Notes: a model not told the origin generated them from the letters alone. Counted from the first letter of the stretch, positions 9,398-18,371 are shown. The stretch is DNA of 64,000 nt from Fluviicoccus keumensis (GCF_004217445.1 NZ_SHKX01000001.1:21410-85409), one strand, 5' to 3'. Made by a program: numbers and translations.

Positions 9398-9400
9398 GCC

Positions 9401-9886
9401 TCAGTCCGCTTCCACATAGGGATTGGCGATGCCCAATCCCGCCAGCACCTGAATCTCCAGCCCCTCCATTTCCTCGGCCTCGTCATCCTCGATGTGGTCG
9501 AAGCCCAGCAGGTGCAGCACGCCGTGCACCGTCAGGTGCGCCCAGTGTTCGCGCGCCGCCTTGCCCTGTTCCTCCGCCTCCGCGAACACCACCGGCACGC
9601 AGATGATGATGTCGCCCAACGGCTCGCGCGGCAGGCTGTCGAGCACTTCTTCCGGTAGTTCGGAAGGGAAGGACAGCACATTGGTCGGCTTGTCCTTTTC
9701 TCGGTATTCGCGGTTCAGCGTCTGGCTCTCTTCCGCCTCCACCAGCCGGATCGCCATTTCACAGGGCTTCTTCCGGCCCGCGCCTTCCAGCGCAGCCTGC
9801 ACCCACAGCTTGAAATCGGCCAGCTTCGGCAAATCCTTGTGCTTGGCCGCCTTTTGCCAGGTCACGGTACACAGCGGCTTGCTCAT
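9401..9886 (-). CDS. ybeY: Endoribonuclease YbeY (16S rRNA maturation)
   Basis: 161-residue zinc-dependent endoribonuclease used in 16S rRNA 3'-end processing and ribosome quality control. The zinc motif H-G-V-L-H-L-L-G-F-D-H (HxxxHxxxxxH) is intact near residue 120. Its ATG overlaps the phoL stop (ATGA), indicating translational coupling. Confidence 0.95.
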   Translation of the reverse strand: MSKPLCTVTWQKAAKHKDLPKLADFKLWVQAALEGAGRKKPCEMAIRLVEAEESQTLNREYREKDKPTNVLSFPSELPEEVLDSLPREPLGDIIICVPVVFAEAEEQGKAAREHWAHLTVHGVLHLLGFDHIEDDEAEEMEGLEIQVLAGLGIANPYVEAD

Positions 9887-10956
9887 TCGGCGTCATCCCC
9901 GTCATGGTCGCGGCGTTCCCGGCGCGGGCGGTCCACCTTGGGCGGGTGTTCCTTGTCCCAGCTTTCATAGGCTTCGACAATGTGCTGCACCAGCGGATGG
10001 CGCACCACGTCGCGGCTGCTGAAGCGGGTGATGTGGATGCCCGGCACGTTGTCCAGCACGCGGATGGCGTGCGACAGCCCGGACTGAGTACCGCGCGGCA
10101 GGTCCACCTGGGTAATGTCGCCGGTAATCACCGCCTTGGAGCCGAAGCCGAGGCGGGTCAGGAACATTTTCATCTGTTCCGGCGTGGTGTTCTGGCCTTC
10201 GTCGAGGATGATGAAGGCGTGGTTGAGCGTGCGGCCGCGCATGTAGGCCAGCGGAGCCACTTCAATCACCTGTTTCTCGATCATCTTCGCCACGCGCTCG
10301 AAGCCCAGCATTTCGTAGAGGGCGTCGTACAGCGGGCGCAGGTAGGGGTTGATCTTCTCGGTGAGGTCGCCGGGCAGGAAGCCCAGCTTTTCCCCGGCCT
10401 CGACGGCGGGGCGCACCAGCAGGATGCGGCGGATTTCATCGCGCTCCAGCTGGTCGACGGCGCAGGCCACGGCCAGGTAGGTCTTGCCGGTGCCGGCGGG
10501 GCCGACGCCGAAGCTGATGTCGTGATTGAGGATGTTCTGCACGTAGCGGCGCTGGTTGTGGCCGCGCGGACGGATGCTGCCCTTGCGGGTGTAGAGGGCG
10601 ACGTCTTCGTCCTGGCGCGCTTCGGCGGCGTCTTCGGCCGGGGTTTCCGGCAGCGGGGCGTCGGCGTCGGCGGGGGTGTCCTGGCTGGTCTGGATCATGA
10701 GATGGATGGTGTCCGTGGTCAGGTCGGGGCTTTGCGCGGTTTCGTCATAGAGCCGGGTCAGCAGGCGTTCGGCGCGGGTGACGGCGGTGAGCGGGCCGTG
10801 CAGGTGGAAGTGGTGTCCGCGGTGGTGGATGCGGATGCCGAGGCGTTCTTCCAGCAGCTTGATGTGTTCGTGCAGGGGGCCGCAGAGGGCCGTCAGGCGC
10901 TGGGGGTCCGGCGGGGTCAGGTGTAGCTGGCGGATGGTGGTGATGCTGCTGTTCAA
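9883..10956 (-). CDS. phoL: PhoH-like ATPase (PhoL/YbeZ)
   Basis: 357-residue PhoH-family P-loop protein. It has an N-terminal KH-like/regulatory part, then the Walker A motif GPAGTGKTYLA, a DEGQN Walker B region and the ITGDITQVDLP motif of the PhoH domain. YbeZ works with YbeY in RNA metabolism. It ends in a charged Arg/Asp/Glu-rich tail and is the first gene of the minus-strand cluster. Confidence 0.92.
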   Translation of the reverse strand: MNSSITTIRQLHLTPPDPQRLTALCGPLHEHIKLLEERLGIRIHHRGHHFHLHGPLTAVTRAERLLTRLYDETAQSPDLTTDTIHLMIQTSQDTPADADAPLPETPAEDAAEARQDEDVALYTRKGSIRPRGHNQRRYVQNILNHDISFGVGPAGTGKTYLAVACAVDQLERDEIRRILLVRPAVEAGEKLGFLPGDLTEKINPYLRPLYDALYEMLGFERVAKMIEKQVIEVAPLAYMRGRTLNHAFIILDEGQNTTPEQMKMFLTRLGFGSKAVITGDITQVDLPRGTQSGLSHAIRVLDNVPGIHITRFSSRDVVRHPLVQHIVEAYESWDKEHPPKVDRPRRERRDHDGDDAE

Positions 10957-11135
10957 GCTGGGGGTGGCTCCGGGGTGGGGGCTTGGGTTTGGGGTAAGTA
11001 TAGCTGAGGCGGGGAGGGGCGGGGAGCGGGGTTTTGGGGCGTTGACGGTGGGTGGGTGGGGGAGTAGATTTCGGGTGGGCGAACTAGGTGAGATGCGAAG
11101 TCTGTCGTTGAAATGAAGTGGGGCATGGAAGTTAT

Positions 11136-11378
11136 ATGACTGTAGTCGTTAATGGGGTCATCTACGAGTTCACGCGAGGCAGCGATATCATTCGTGATGG
11201 CATGTTCTTGGAAGTGTCAGTCAAAGATACTAATCCGCTAAGACAGGTCGCAGAGATTTTCTACTCGGATGCCACTGCACAGTTCTTTTTATCTTGCTTT
11301 GAGTCAGATGTTCCTTTGCAAGTCTTAGAGGAGCTTATTCGTATTGCACACAGAGACCTGCCGCCCATCAAATCATGA
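11136..11378 (+). CDS. Hypothetical small protein
   Basis: An 80-residue protein if it starts at ATG 11136, which has a GGAAG ribosome site 5 bases upstream; the frame is open from GTG 11118. It is acidic, with no signal peptide or membrane segment and no recognised domain. Base composition is AT-richer than the flanking core genes, suggesting recent acquisition. The size and setting resemble small immunity-like or orphan accessory proteins, but nothing in the sequence proves a function. Confidence 0.5.
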   Translation: MTVVVNGVIYEFTRGSDIIRDGMFLEVSVKDTNPLRQVAEIFYSDATAQFFLSCFESDVPLQVLEELIRIAHRDLPPIKS

Positions 11379-11427
11379 GAAGTGCCCTACAGGCAAGCCG
11401 TGGACGACAGCGGATTTTTCTTCAACC

Positions 11428-11925
11428 TTAGTGTTGTTTGCAATGCCCTCCCCAGTCAGGCCATTGAAAATCTTCGGAGTATTTAAATAGTGTCTCCCTC
11501 GTTTTCAATGAGAATGAACTGCCTCGATACTTCACCTTAAGATTTATTTCCCCTTTGCAAAAAATATACTCATCACGCCCCTTATAGGCTAAAATCCATT
11601 CGTGCTTGTTGAAGTTCCTAAGATAAACATTAAACATTTCGTTTGGTTGGTGTATTGATTCAACACTGTTTCCTATCCACACAGTAGTTCCTTTCATAAT
11701 TGATTCCGTATGAGCTATCTTTGCCCCGCCTCTATTTAAGTGTGCCGAAAGTCGAACGAGCTCAGGATAATAATCATATCCTCTATGGCGAAGACATCCC
11801 CGGACAAGACCTAAGCCGACAATCAAGACAAAAAGAGCATAATAATACTGCGCAGTTTGTTCATTTGGCCACCAAGGCCGCATCTTAGAGTCCGTTTTTT
11901 GCTTATCAATTTCATTAGGCCACAT
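11428..11925 (-). CDS. Hypothetical single-pass membrane protein
   Basis: 165 residues with one membrane helix near residues 27-44 (YYYALFVLIVGLGLVRGC), followed by a soluble domain of about 115 residues rich in aromatic residues. ATG 11925 has an AGGGA ribosome site. It is AT-rich compared with its neighbours. No family is recognised; the topology suggests a short cytoplasmic N-terminus and a periplasmic domain. Confidence 0.55.
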   Translation of the reverse strand: MWPNEIDKQKTDSKMRPWWPNEQTAQYYYALFVLIVGLGLVRGCLRHRGYDYYPELVRLSAHLNRGGAKIAHTESIMKGTTVWIGNSVESIHQPNEMFNVYLRNFNKHEWILAYKGRDEYIFCKGEINLKVKYRGSSFSLKTRETLFKYSEDFQWPDWGGHCKQH

Positions 11926-12035
11926 AGCATCCCTTATTGGAAAATTATATAAAATAATGGTGATAAACCAAAACTAGGGCCTGAGCGAAAAATCGCTTTC
12001 CTATCAAGCCTGATCTTTTGGTGGTACCTGCGCTC

Positions 12036-12533
12036 CTACAAGGGAATCTTCCTGACCTCGGTACGGGCGGGATCAACGTTAACACACAGATCCTTAAAAT
12101 CCTGAACATCCCAACGCCATGAAATCAGTTTGCTTTTCCCGCAGGCAAGAACAAAGAAAACCTTTGATACACCACCCATGGCAACAAATCGGCCTTCATT
12201 AATGGAACTTTCCTCGGCCCGCAGGATAGTGGCATTAATATTGTTTTCAGTGAAGAACCTCGCGATCTTGCCGCAGTCATAACAATTGCTTCCGGCATAA
12301 AGCGTAACCTCCCTGTTTGTGACGAGAGGAGCTGGAGCATGATTTTCGGTATTCGGTGCTTTCGGAGCCGGTGACGGTAAAGCCGGCTGTTCGGATTTTT
12401 TATAGGTGGAGTGATCACTCCCTGGCGCTTTGTCGGTGAATTGGACTCGCCCCGATGCATCGACATAGCGGTATATTTCTGCAGAGGCTTGAGCACAAAA
12501 TAAAATGACAGTAAAAAATAAAGGCAGTCTCAT
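12036..12533 (-). CDS. Secreted DUF4124-glutaredoxin-like fusion protein
   Basis: 165 residues. A signal peptide ends near ASA; then comes a DUF4124-type segment (IYRYVDASGRVQFTDKAPG), a Pro-rich linker and a glutaredoxin-like domain with the motif NCYDC (CxxC) and a thioredoxin-fold beta strand (EVTLYAGS). It should be periplasmic and could act in thiol redox chemistry. The cis-Pro normally following the fold is not obvious (GGVSKVFF), so catalytic competence is uncertain. It lies in the AT-rich islet. Confidence 0.7.
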   Translation of the reverse strand: MRLPLFFTVILFCAQASAEIYRYVDASGRVQFTDKAPGSDHSTYKKSEQPALPSPAPKAPNTENHAPAPLVTNREVTLYAGSNCYDCGKIARFFTENNINATILRAEESSINEGRFVAMGGVSKVFFVLACGKSKLISWRWDVQDFKDLCVNVDPARTEVRKIPL

Positions 12534-12638
12534 CTCGGTTTCGTCCTGTATTCAATGTATCCGTGATCGGTAGGGTGAGAGATTTGGGGGGCAGCGCAAA
12601 AATAAATTTCCTGACTGGCTATGGGGTGACATGGTTAT

Positions 12639-13040
12639 TCAAAAAAACGTCTCCACCGACACCCCGAACCGCTTCGCCAGTTCCCGAATCTGCCGCACAT
12701 TCAGCCGCCGTTTCCCGCTCAAAATATCCGAAACCACCGACTGCGCTCCAACCTCCGGCAAATCCGCCTGCCCCAGCCCATGCTGCTGCATCAGAAAGAC
12801 CAATGCCGACCGGCCGTCACCTTCAGGCATCGGGTAATGCACCGTTTCATAAGCGGAAACCAGATCGCCCAAATGTTCCACCAAACCCGCCAGCGAATGG
12901 CTCTCATCGTCGCCGATTACGTCCAGTAACTCATCCAGTGCCTCCACCAAGGCTTGGTAATCCGCCTCGCAGGTGGGTTTGGACAGCAGGGGGGCTACAA
13001 AGCGCCAGTGCTCAGCGGCCTGTTGGGTCAGCTTGTTCAT
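12639..13040 (-). CDS. higA: HigA-type antitoxin, XRE-like
   Basis: 133 residues with a C-terminal helix-turn-helix (AQSVVSDILSGKRRLNVRQI) ending in FGVSVETFF. The ATG at 13040 follows AAGGAGG inside the end of higB and starts 1 base after the higB stop, so it was chosen over the upstream ATG at 13076. The family neutralises HigB and represses the operon. Toxin-first gene order is the HigBA arrangement. Confidence 0.88.
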   Translation of the reverse strand: MNKLTQQAAEHWRFVAPLLSKPTCEADYQALVEALDELLDVIGDDESHSLAGLVEHLGDLVSAYETVHYPMPEGDGRSALVFLMQQHGLGQADLPEVGAQSVVSDILSGKRRLNVRQIRELAKRFGVSVETFF

Positions 13041-13041
13041 G

Positions 13042-13332
13042 TCAGTCCTCCTTCCAGTCGCCTTTGTCATATTCACTGTGCGTCAGAATGTGCCGGACAT
13101 AGACGCGCTTGCCCTGATACAGCACGAAGGCGATCAGGCGCAGCTTGTTGCCGCCGATATCAAAAACATGATGCTTGCCTACCTTGTCCACAGCTGGGAA
13201 CAACTGCTTCATGGCGGCAAAGTCGCCAGGTTCATTGGCCTTCATCAACCTGTACCAGCCATCCAGGGCGGTAGCGGCTTGCGGCCATTTCTGTATCGCT
13301 TCAACAATCCTTGCGTGCGAGATGATGTGCAT
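13042..13332 (-). CDS. higB: HigB-type mRNA interferase toxin
   Basis: 96-residue basic protein beginning MHIISHARIVEAI and carrying the HigB_toxin pattern WYRLMKANEPGDFAAMKQLFP, KHHVFDIGGNKLRLIA and YVRHILTHSEYDKGDW. Family members are ribosome-dependent RelE-like mRNA endonucleases. It is the first gene of the pair and is preceded by a promoter embedded between two palindromes. Confidence 0.9.
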   Translation of the reverse strand: MHIISHARIVEAIQKWPQAATALDGWYRLMKANEPGDFAAMKQLFPAVDKVGKHHVFDIGGNKLRLIAFVLYQGKRVYVRHILTHSEYDKGDWKED

Positions 13333-13339
13333 GGTTTCT

Positions 13340-13356
13340 TATCGCAATTTGCTATG
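13340..13356. promoter_or_regulatory. higBA operator-like palindrome, proximal
   Basis: TATCGCAATTTGCTATG, an imperfect copy of the distal 17-bp palindrome. Its centre (13348) is 41 bp from the distal one, close to four helical turns, so both would face the same side of DNA. HigA binding is inferred. Confidence 0.55.
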
Positions 13357-13359
13357 TTC

Positions 13360-13388
13360 AATGTAGCAGGAAATGAGGTGCATAGCAA
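13360..13388 (-). promoter_or_regulatory. Putative higBA promoter
   Basis: On the minus strand, -35 TTGCTA (13383-13388) and -10 TACATT (13360-13365) are separated by 17 bp. The -35 overlaps the distal palindrome, which fits autorepression. Confidence 0.5.
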
Positions 13389-13397
13389 ATTGCTATG
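13381..13397. promoter_or_regulatory. higBA operator-like palindrome, distal
   Basis: CATAGCAAATTGCTATG is an inverted repeat perfect around its central base. It overlaps the predicted -35 element of higBA. Confidence 0.6.
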
Positions 13398-13413
13398 TGC
13401 TGGTTTTGAGCCT

Positions 13414-14262
13414 TCACCCCGCCAACTTCCCCGCCTTGAAATCCTCATACGCCTGCAAAACCTCCTCATAGGTATTCATCACAAACGGCCCATGCCCGTT
13501 GATCGGCTCATCAATTCGCGCCCCGCTCAACACCAGCAAGCGGCAATCTTCCAACGCCTTCACCGTAAACCCCGCCCCATGCTGCCCCATCACCGCCAGC
13601 CCGCCTTCCTCCATCGGTTCGTCCCCGAACGCCAGCCGCCCCGACAACAGGTACACCAGCGCCGTATCCCCATCCTCCGTCGCAAACACCGCCTCCCGGT
13701 CTGAGGGCAAGCGCACATCCAGCACGTTCATCCGCGTATGCGTCAGCGCCGGTCCGCGCACACCTTGGAATTCCCCCGCAATCACCCGCACCGAACCGGT
13801 TTCCAGTTCCACCACCGGAATATCCGCCCGTGACAGGTTCTGGTAACGCGGATCGCCCAGCTTGTCCTTGGCGGGCAGGTTCACCCACAACTGGATCATC
13901 TCGAAGCGCCCGCCGTGCTGGCGGAAGCCCTCGCTGAACAATTCCCGGTGCACCACGCCGCGCGCGGCCGTCATCCATTGCACATCCCCAGGCCCGATCA
14001 GCCCGCCGCCGCCCGACGAATCCCGGTGCTCCAGCTCGCCGTCATGGACAATGGTCACCGTCTCGAAACCGCGATGCGGATGCTCATGCACGCCCCTTAA
14101 CGGCGAACCCGGCAGCAGGCGGCCGGGGCCGATATGATCCAGCAGCAGGAAGGGGGAGGTGGTGCCGCCCAGGTCGTACCAGGACAGCACCGAGGTGACC
14201 GGGCTGAAGTCGGCGACGGCGGAGCGGCCGTCGGTGCGGTGGATGAAGGCGAGGGATTTCAT
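13414..14262 (-). CDS. Pirin-family protein
   Basis: 282-residue bicupin (pirin N- and C-terminal cupin domains). The metal-binding motif is seen as HEHPHRGFETVT and later residues in QWMTAARGVVHRE. Pirins are iron-binding proteins; some have quercetinase activity or modulate enzymes. ATG 14262 overlaps the stop of the LysR gene (ATGA), so the two are coupled. A second LysR-pirin pair lies at 40-42 kb. Confidence 0.92.
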   Translation of the reverse strand: MKSLAFIHRTDGRSAVADFSPVTSVLSWYDLGGTTSPFLLLDHIGPGRLLPGSPLRGVHEHPHRGFETVTIVHDGELEHRDSSGGGGLIGPGDVQWMTAARGVVHRELFSEGFRQHGGRFEMIQLWVNLPAKDKLGDPRYQNLSRADIPVVELETGSVRVIAGEFQGVRGPALTHTRMNVLDVRLPSDREAVFATEDGDTALVYLLSGRLAFGDEPMEEGGLAVMGQHGAGFTVKALEDCRLLVLSGARIDEPINGHGPFVMNTYEEVLQAYEDFKAGKLAG

Positions 14263-15257
14263 GGGACGGTACTCCGGCGAAAGCCATCGCTGAACACGTT
14301 GTCGCGCACCACCAAGCGTTGATGGGCCTCCATCGCTTCCCGGTTTTGCTTCTGACACTGCCGTTCCGCCTGCTCCCGCATCCATTCCGCAAAGAATCCG
14401 GTAAAGGCCCGCACCTTCGCCGACAGATGCCGCCGGTTCGGATACACCGCATAGATCGGCAGCGTCTCGCTTTCATATTCCGGCAGCACCCGCACCACGC
14501 GTCCGGCTTCCAGATGCGGCCGGGCGATGTAGCAGGGCGTGCTGAACACCCCCTGACCCTGCGCCGCCATTTCCATCAGGAATTCCGAGTTGTCGCTCTG
14601 CACCGAGCCGGACACCTTCACCTCGTGCCGTTGCCCGTCCGGGCCGGTGAAACGCCACTGGCCCTTGTCCGAATCGTGTTCGTAGAGCAGGCAATCGTGG
14701 GCGCTCAGGTCGTCGGGCCGCCGCAAGGGAGGGGCGCTGGTCAGGTAGTCCGGCGCGGCTACATGCAGCAGCGTGGTGCGGCCGATCTCGCGCGCCACCA
14801 GATTCTGCGAGCCCACCGGGCCGATGCGCAGGGCGAGGTCGAAGCCTTCTTCCACCAGATCCACCACCCGGCCGGACAGCGAGACATGGAACTGCAATTG
14901 CGGAAAGCGCAGCCGCGCTTCCGCCAGCGCCGGGGACAGGTAATTCAGCGCGAAGCCCACCGAGGTGGTGATGCGCAGCGTGCCCTGCGGATTCAGCGAC
15001 TGTTCGCCGACGGCGGCTTCGATCGCCTCCAACTCCTGCAACCATTGCGCGCATCGTTCGTAATAGGCCTGGCCGCTTTCGGTCAGGCCCAGACGGCGGG
15101 TGGTGCGGTTCAGCAGCCGTGCCTGCAGATGGCTTTCCAGCTGCGCCACCCAGCGCGAGACGGCGCTGGTGGACACGTTCAGGCGTTCGGCGGCGGCGGC
15201 GAAGCTGCCGGTATCGACGACGGTGCAGAACACGCGCATGGCTTCAAGACGGTCCAT
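14259..15257 (-). CDS. LysR-family transcriptional regulator
   Basis: 332 residues with an N-terminal winged HTH (SFAAAAERLNVSTSAVSRWV) and a C-terminal effector domain. The start at 15257 gives the family N-terminus MDRLEAMRVFCTVVDTGS; the frame is open far upstream only because of high GC. It is divergent from the GST gene with about 108 bases between them, so it probably controls GST-benE-tautomerase and its own operon with pirin (inference). Confidence 0.92.
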   Translation of the reverse strand: MDRLEAMRVFCTVVDTGSFAAAAERLNVSTSAVSRWVAQLESHLQARLLNRTTRRLGLTESGQAYYERCAQWLQELEAIEAAVGEQSLNPQGTLRITTSVGFALNYLSPALAEARLRFPQLQFHVSLSGRVVDLVEEGFDLALRIGPVGSQNLVAREIGRTTLLHVAAPDYLTSAPPLRRPDDLSAHDCLLYEHDSDKGQWRFTGPDGQRHEVKVSGSVQSDNSEFLMEMAAQGQGVFSTPCYIARPHLEAGRVVRVLPEYESETLPIYAVYPNRRHLSAKVRAFTGFFAEWMREQAERQCQKQNREAMEAHQRLVVRDNVFSDGFRRSTVP

Positions 15258-15365
15258 GATTGTCCCGGAAAATAAAATGGATTGTTCTATGATAGAAGGT
15301 TTATCCCGGAAAGCGAAATGAATATGCTCTGTCCACGGATTCAACCCACCCGAGGAACCAAGATC

Positions 15366-15974
15366 ATGAAACTGTATTTTTCGCCCGGCGCCTGCTCGCT
15401 GTCTCCCCACATCGCCCTGCGTGAAGCCGGCCTGCCGGTGGAACTGGTGAAGGTCGACCTGCGCGCCAAGACGCTCAGCGACGGCAGCGATTTCCGCGCC
15501 GTGAACCCGAAGGGTTATGTGCCCGCCATCCAGCTGCCGGACGGCAGCCTGCTGACCGAAGGCCCGGCCATCGTCCAGTACATTGCCGACCAGGCTCCGC
15601 AGTCCGGGCTGGCCCCGGCCGCCGGGACGCTGGAACGCTACCGTTTGCAGGAAACGCTGAACTACATCAGCACCGAACTGCACAAGAGCTTCTCGCCGCT
15701 GTTCAACCCGAACGCTCCCGAGGAATGGAAGGCGCAGGTGAAGACGATGCTGGCGGCGCGTTTCGACCTGCTCAGCGCCCGTCTGGACGGCCAGAGCTAC
15801 CTGTTCGGCGAGCAGTTCACCGTTGCCGACGGCTACCTGTTCACCGTGCTGAACTGGACGCGGATGGTGGGTATCGACCTGTCGGCCTGGCCGGTGCTCA
15901 CCGCCTTCCAGAAGCGCGTGGCGTCGCGTCCGGCGGTACAGGAAGCGCTGGCGGCGGAAGGCCTGAAAGGCTGA
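15366..15974 (+). CDS. gstA: Glutathione S-transferase (GstA/beta class)
   Basis: 202 residues: a thioredoxin-like N-terminal domain starting MKLYFSPGACSLSPHIALRE, with the beta-class Cys10, and a helical C-terminal domain (FGEQFTVADGYLFTVLNW). Such enzymes conjugate glutathione to electrophiles and protect against oxidative stress. It is followed after 35 bases by benE. Confidence 0.93.
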   Translation: MKLYFSPGACSLSPHIALREAGLPVELVKVDLRAKTLSDGSDFRAVNPKGYVPAIQLPDGSLLTEGPAIVQYIADQAPQSGLAPAAGTLERYRLQETLNYISTELHKSFSPLFNPNAPEEWKAQVKTMLAARFDLLSARLDGQSYLFGEQFTVADGYLFTVLNWTRMVGIDLSAWPVLTAFQKRVASRPAVQEALAAEGLKG

Positions 15975-16009
15975 TACTGCGTTCCCCCTGAAACCCGCCG
16001 GAGTGTTGG

Positions 16010-17188
16010 ATGGCTGTCCGTTTGTATCGTGATGCATCGTTGTCGGCCGTCATGGCGGGTTTTGTCACCGTGCTGGTCGGGTTCACCGCCTCCGGCGTGC
16101 TGATCTTCCAGGCCGCGCAGGCACTGGGCGCCACGGCGGCGCAAACGGCGTCGTGGTTGTGGGCGCTGGGCGTGGGCATGGCGGTCACTTCGATCGGCCT
16201 GTCGCTCCGCTACCGTACGCCCATCGGCACCGCCTGGTCGTCGGCCGGGGCGGCGCTGCTGATCGCCAGTCAGGGCGTGTCCCTGGGCGAGGCGATCGGC
16301 GCGTTCATGCTGTCGGGATTGCTGATCGGGCTGGTCGGTTTTACCGGGCTGTTCGAGCGGCTGATGAACCGGATTCCGTTGTCGATGGCCTCGGCGATGC
16401 TGGCGGGCATCCTGCTGCAATTCGGCATGAACGCCTTTACCGCCATGACGCAGCGCTTCGAACTGGTCTTCCCGATGTTCGTGGCGTACCTGCTGATGCG
16501 GCGCTGGAAACCGCGTTACGCGGTGATCGGCGCGCTGCTGACCGGCAGCGCCATTGCGGCGGCGTTGGGGCAATTGCATCTGGGTTCGGTGCGGCTGGAA
16601 GCGGCGATGCCGGTATTCATGATGCCGGAGTTTTCCTGGCATGCGCTGCTGGGGCTTGGCGTGCCGCTGTTCGCGGTGACCATGGCTTCGCAGAACCTGC
16701 CGGGCGTGGCGGCCATCCGCGCCACCGGCTTCAATCCGCCGGTGTCGCCGGTGGTGGGCTGGACCGGCGCGGCGACGCTGGCGCTGGCGCCGTTCGGGGC
16801 CTTCGCCATCAACCTGTCGGCGATCACGGCGGCGATCATGCTGGGGCGGGAAGCACACCATGAGCTACCGCGTCGCTATGTCGCGGCGGTATCGGCGGGG
16901 GTGTTCTACCTGCTGATCGGCATCTTTGGGGCGACGGTGAGCGCGCTGTTCGCCGCTTTCCCCAAGGAGCTGGTGCTGGCGCTGGCCGGACTGGCCTTGC
17001 TCGGCACCATCGGCAACGGCCTGGCCACGGCGGTGGAGCGGGAAACGGAACGGGAACCGGCCATCATCACCTTTCTGGTGACGGCCAGCGGCGTCAGCCT
17101 GCTGGGCGTGGGCTCGGCGTTCTGGGGGATTGTCGCGGGCGGGCTGGCGCTGGTGGCCGCCCGCAGTTTCAGCGGATCAAAACATTAA
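16010..17188 (+). CDS. benE: BenE-family benzoate/H+ symporter
   Basis: 392-residue inner-membrane protein with about 12 hydrophobic helices. It has the BenE pattern SAGAALLIASQGVSLGEAIGAFMLSG and the conserved FAINLSAITAAIMLG stretch. The family imports benzoate-like aromatics. It sits between GST and a tautomerase, suggesting use or detoxification of aromatic compounds. No ring-hydroxylating or ring-cleavage genes are in the window. Confidence 0.9.
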   Translation: MAVRLYRDASLSAVMAGFVTVLVGFTASGVLIFQAAQALGATAAQTASWLWALGVGMAVTSIGLSLRYRTPIGTAWSSAGAALLIASQGVSLGEAIGAFMLSGLLIGLVGFTGLFERLMNRIPLSMASAMLAGILLQFGMNAFTAMTQRFELVFPMFVAYLLMRRWKPRYAVIGALLTGSAIAAALGQLHLGSVRLEAAMPVFMMPEFSWHALLGLGVPLFAVTMASQNLPGVAAIRATGFNPPVSPVVGWTGAATLALAPFGAFAINLSAITAAIMLGREAHHELPRRYVAAVSAGVFYLLIGIFGATVSALFAAFPKELVLALAGLALLGTIGNGLATAVERETEREPAIITFLVTASGVSLLGVGSAFWGIVAGGLALVAARSFSGSKH

Positions 17189-17205
17189 GCCACAGGAGTT
17201 ACATC

Positions 17206-17421
17206 ATGCCGTACGTCAACATCAAGATTACCCCCGACGGCGCGACGCCGGAAAAGAAGGCCGAGCTGATCGCCGGGGTGACGGAACTGCTGCAACGGGT
17301 ACTGAACAAGAACCCCGCCACCACGGTGGTGGTGATTGATGAAGTGAACACGGATAACTGGGGGATCGGCGGGGAGAGCGTGACGGTGATTCGGGAGAGG
17401 GCGGCGAAGGGAGGGGCTTAA
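17206..17421 (+). CDS. 4-oxalocrotonate tautomerase family protein
   Basis: 71 residues starting MPYVNIKITPDGAT. After Met removal the catalytic Pro1 is exposed, and the rest fits the beta-alpha-beta fold of small tautomerases. An AGGAG ribosome site precedes it and it follows benE by 17 bases. Its stop overlaps the stop of the convergent creatininase gene. Confidence 0.88.
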   Translation: MPYVNIKITPDGATPEKKAELIAGVTELLQRVLNKNPATTVVVIDEVNTDNWGIGGESVTVIRERAAKGGA

Positions 17422-18371
17422 ACCCTTCCCCCCAGCACCCCCGCCACCGGCCGCAACCACTGGAACTGCGCCTTCGGCGCTTCCGCCCGGCCCCACAGCA
17501 CTTGCTGGCAGCCCTCTTCATACAGCGGCAGAATCAGCTGTTCCACAAAAAATTTCCCCGCTTGCGGCGTCGCCAGCGACGGATAGCTGGTATAGCCCGG
17601 AAACGGTTTCAGCTTCATCCACGCCATCGCCACCGACGTATGCTCGATCTCGCGCGCCAAGGCGGGCAATCCGCCCAGCAGTTTGGTGACCGGCTTCAGC
17701 GGCGCGGGGACGTCCAGATCGGGGCAGGGCGGCAGCGTGCGGTAGATGTCCGACACCGTGTCCGGGGCCACTTCCAGCGCCACTGAAGTCTCGAAGAACC
17801 CGGCGTGTAAATCGAAGGGCAGGCGCGGAAAGACGATGTCGAAATCGGCGGGGTTGTCCAGCGTGTCGCGCAGGCCGCGGAAACGGGCCTCGTCGTAATT
17901 CACCACCGCGTTCAGCAACAGGTCAAACACCGACAGCGAGGGAATGCCCGCCTTGGCCAGCCGCTCGATCCCGGCATGGATGGCGTGGCAGTGGAAGGGC
18001 GAGCCGTGGAAGGTATGGAAGATGACCCGCTTCGCGCCCAGCGCGATCAGTCCGTCGCAGACGCCGGTGACCAGCTTCGCCAGCTGCGTGTAGGTGACGC
18101 CCACGGAACCGTCGCCCGGTGTCGGGTCGCTGCCGAAGTCGATGACGCCGCCGACCAGGAAGGGATGGTTCTCGCCCCGCACCGTGTTCAGTCGCGCGTG
18201 CAGCCGCCGGGCGATGCGCTCGCTGAGGATGCGGTCGTTGCCCAGCGACAGGTGCGGGCCGTGATATTCCACCGGGTTGACCAGCACATGCACCGGCAGG
18301 CCGGTGGCCAGCAGCTCACGGGTGCGGTGATGCGGCACATACAGCAGTTGTTCGTGCAGGGCCAGGCTCAT
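17418..18371 (-). CDS. Creatininase-family amidohydrolase
   Basis: 317 residues. The metal-binding motifs of the creatininase fold are visible: NPVEYHGPHLSLGND (Glu, His and Asp ligands), FHTFHGSPFHCHA and DLHAGFFETS. Relatives include creatininase, MftE and riboflavin-pathway formamide hydrolases. No substrate is indicated by the neighbours. It is followed closely by the upstream DUF962 gene in the same direction. Confidence 0.85.
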   Translation of the reverse strand: MSLALHEQLLYVPHHRTRELLATGLPVHVLVNPVEYHGPHLSLGNDRILSERIARRLHARLNTVRGENHPFLVGGVIDFGSDPTPGDGSVGVTYTQLAKLVTGVCDGLIALGAKRVIFHTFHGSPFHCHAIHAGIERLAKAGIPSLSVFDLLLNAVVNYDEARFRGLRDTLDNPADFDIVFPRLPFDLHAGFFETSVALEVAPDTVSDIYRTLPPCPDLDVPAPLKPVTKLLGGLPALAREIEHTSVAMAWMKLKPFPGYTSYPSLATPQAGKFFVEQLILPLYEEGCQQVLWGRAEAPKAQFQWLRPVAGVLGGRV

